Assembly: GCA_964638245.1 (NCBI GenBank)
Contig: CAZWZG010000012.1
Location: forward strand, 1-33,882
DNA from: CAZWZG01 sp964638245
GTDB taxonomy: Bacteria > Pseudomonadota > Alphaproteobacteria > Rhodobacterales > Rhodobacteraceae
Direction of reading: 5' to 3'
Length of the DNA stretch: 33,882 nucleotides
This document shows positions 32,411 through 33,882 of this stretch, piece by piece. Position numbers and translations under genes: made by a program. Below the pieces are notes generated by a model. It saw only the letters and a list, made by a program, of their open reading frames with translations. It ran no database searches and had not been told where the DNA came from. Position 1 is the stretch's first letter. Each line of letters begins with the position of its first letter.

Positions 32411-33882
32411 CAGCCTACCTTGCAGGCCGCAAGCACGGCCATGTTCAGAATATCGCTTACACTCGAAACGGTTGGGCAAATCTGGATCTGCGCATTCACG
32501 CCTGTCAGGATCGGACCAATGATCGTGGCCCCCGCCATTTCCTGCATCAACTTGACCGAGATCGAGGCCGAGTGTCGCGCAGGGACCACGAGGATGTTCG
32601 CCGGGCCCGTCAGGCGCGAAAACGGATACTCCGCCATCGCCCGCTCGTTCAGCGCCACATCGACGGTCATCTCGCCTTCGTACTCGAAATCCGCACCTTC
32701 GGCGTCCAACACATGCGTAGCCTGATACATCTTCTCGGCGCGCTCGCTGACCGGATAGCCAAAAGTCGAAAACGATACGAAGGCCACCCGCGGCTCCATG
32801 CCCAAGTTACGTGCCACGGTCGCCGCTGCCCGCGCCTCCATCGCAAGATCTTCTGCAGAAGGCCATTCATGGACCAGGGTGTCAGTGATCAGGATTATGC
32901 GACCCTTGACCAGCACGGCGGTCACGCCGACCGCACCGTCGGCCGCCTTGGCATCAAAGACGTGGTTGATCCGCTCGAGCACCTGTGCCGATTTGCGCGT
33001 GGCGCCGGTGACCATGCCGTCGCCATGACCATGGGCCAGCATCAGCGCGGCAAAGACGTGTCGGTCCCGTGCGGCCAGACGGTGAATGTCGGTCTTGTCA
33101 AACCCCTGCCGCTGAAGCCGCTGATAAAGAAAATCCTTGTAGGTCTCCAGATGCATGGTTTTGGCGGCGTTGACGATTTCAAGCTCGTGGAACGCATCGC
33201 CCAGCCCTTCGGCATCCAGCTTTGCTTTCACATCCTCGTCCCGGCCAACGACCAGTGACTTGCCAAGACCCGAGCGTTGATACTGCACAGCGGCGCGCAG
33301 TACGCGCGCGCTGTCGCCCTCTGCGAAAACCATGCGCGCTTGCGCCATCTTGGCCCGGGCGTTGATCGACTGGATGATCGTCGCCGTCGGGTCCATCCGG
33401 GCCTTCAGGCGCAGTTCGTATTCATCCAGATCGACGATGGGCCGGCGCGCCGCGCCGGTGTCCATCCCGGCTTTCGCTACCGCAGGCGGAATGCGGTAGA
33501 TCAGACGCGGGTCGAACGGGGTCGGGATGATGTATTCCCGCCCGAACGACAGCTTCTGTCCGTAGGCCATGGCCACCTCGTCTGGAACATCCTCTCGCGC
33601 GAGATCTGCCAGCGCCTTGGCACAGGCGATCTTCATCTCGTCATTGATTGCGCGGGCGTGGATATCGAGCGCGCCGCGAAACAGGTAGGGGAACCCGAGC
33701 ACGTTGTTGACCTGATTGGGGTAGTCCGACCGCCCCGTCGCAACGATGGCGTCGGGCCGCACAGCGCGTGCTTCTTCGGGCGTAATTTCCGGATCGGGGT
33801 TGGCCATGGCGAAGATAACCGGGGTTTCGGCCATCGCCTCCAACATTGCGGATGTCAGAGCGCCTGTGACAGACACACCGAT
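32410..33882 (-). CDS. maeB: NADP-dependent malic enzyme MaeB (C-terminal part, N-terminus beyond window)
   Basis: The frame is open to the right edge (first visible residues IGVSVTGAL) with 490 codons visible, so this is the C-terminal two thirds of a large malic enzyme. The left part belongs to the NAD(P)-binding domain (IFAMANPDPEITPEEA, IVATGRSDYPNQVNNVLGF). Residues after about 190 of the visible piece form the phosphotransacetylase-like domain that marks MaeB (ARMVFAEGDSARVLRAA, HGDGMVTGATRKSAQVLE, VVPARHSASISVKLMQ). MaeB decarboxylates malate to pyruvate, linking the TCA cycle to gluconeogenesis and NADPH supply; the PTA-like domain is regulatory. The ATG at 33876 is internal, not the true start. 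Confidence 0.95.
   Translation of the reverse strand: MGVSVTGALTSAMLEAMAETPVIFAMANPDPEITPEEARAVRPDAIVATGRSDYPNQVNNVLGFPYLFRGALDIHARAINDEMKIACAKALADLAREDVPDEVAMAYGQKLSFGREYIIPTPFDPRLIYRIPPAVAKAGMDTGAARRPIVDLDEYELRLKARMDPTATIIQSINARAKMAQARMVFAEGDSARVLRAAVQYQRSGLGKSLVVGRDEDVKAKLDAEGLGDAFHELEIVNAAKTMHLETYKDFLYQRLQRQGFDKTDIHRLAARDRHVFAALMLAHGHGDGMVTGATRKSAQVLERINHVFDAKAADGAVGVTAVLVKGRIILITDTLVHEWPSAEDLAMEARAAATVARNLGMEPRVAFVSFSTFGYPVSERAEKMYQATHVLDAEGADFEYEGEMTVDVALNERAMAEYPFSRLTGPANILVVPARHSASISVKLMQEMAGATIIGPILTGVNAQIQICPTVSSVSDILNMAVLAACKVG

Overview
The window reads as a chromosomal segment of an alphaproteobacterium, most likely the Rhodobacteraceae (Roseobacter group). Supporting signs are the RimP, HemH, UbiG, ArgG and MaeB sequence types, a Hint_2-type protein typical of marine rhodobacters, short tightly packed operons and moderately high GC. 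No rRNA, tRNA, CRISPR array, insertion sequence or phage gene was seen. No gene-free stretch exceeds about 250 bases.

Positions 1-600 hold the rimP gene (minus, running off the left edge) with an intrinsic-terminator-like hairpin directly in front of it. Positions 820-8900 are a visibly less GC-rich, accessory-looking block. It holds a large polytopic membrane patatin-like phospholipase, a TauE/SafE permease gene broken by one in-frame amber codon, its divergent LysR regulator, a J-domain protein, a ZntB/CorA-type transporter, an exported caspase-like protein with a C-terminal discoidin-like domain, and a small secreted protein of unknown family.

Positions 9000-17800 return to housekeeping genes: a CAP-domain protein, proline iminopeptidase, UbiG, a MarR regulator, a nitrilase-family amidase, glutaredoxin, ComF, an NDUFAF5-like methyltransferase relative and ferrochelatase. 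A cell-envelope trio follows (Tat-exported L,D-transpeptidase, CAP lipoprotein, L,D-transpeptidase lipoprotein).

Positions 17782-25487 are a long minus-strand run read from hslO (Hsp33) through a Nudix CoA-type hydrolase, a CCA-adding-type enzyme and two ABC exporter half-transporters to an RNA uracil methyltransferase. Several of these genes overlap by a few bases, which suggests co-transcription.

Positions 25558-33882 hold a second Nudix hydrolase, a response-regulator/PP2C phosphatase diverging from an Hpt phosphotransfer protein, argG, a Hint-domain protein, a sulfotransferase-like protein, exported MsrA, ribokinase and the C-terminal part of the NADP-malic enzyme MaeB.

No clearly new multi-gene system can be demonstrated from sequence alone. 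The items most worth following are the REC-PP2C/Hpt pair (which resembles the RbaY arm of a partner-switching pathway), the terminator-like element overlapping the rimP start, the amber-interrupted permease with an intact neighbouring regulator, the degenerate NDUFAF5-like protein, and the patatin/caspase-bearing accessory block.
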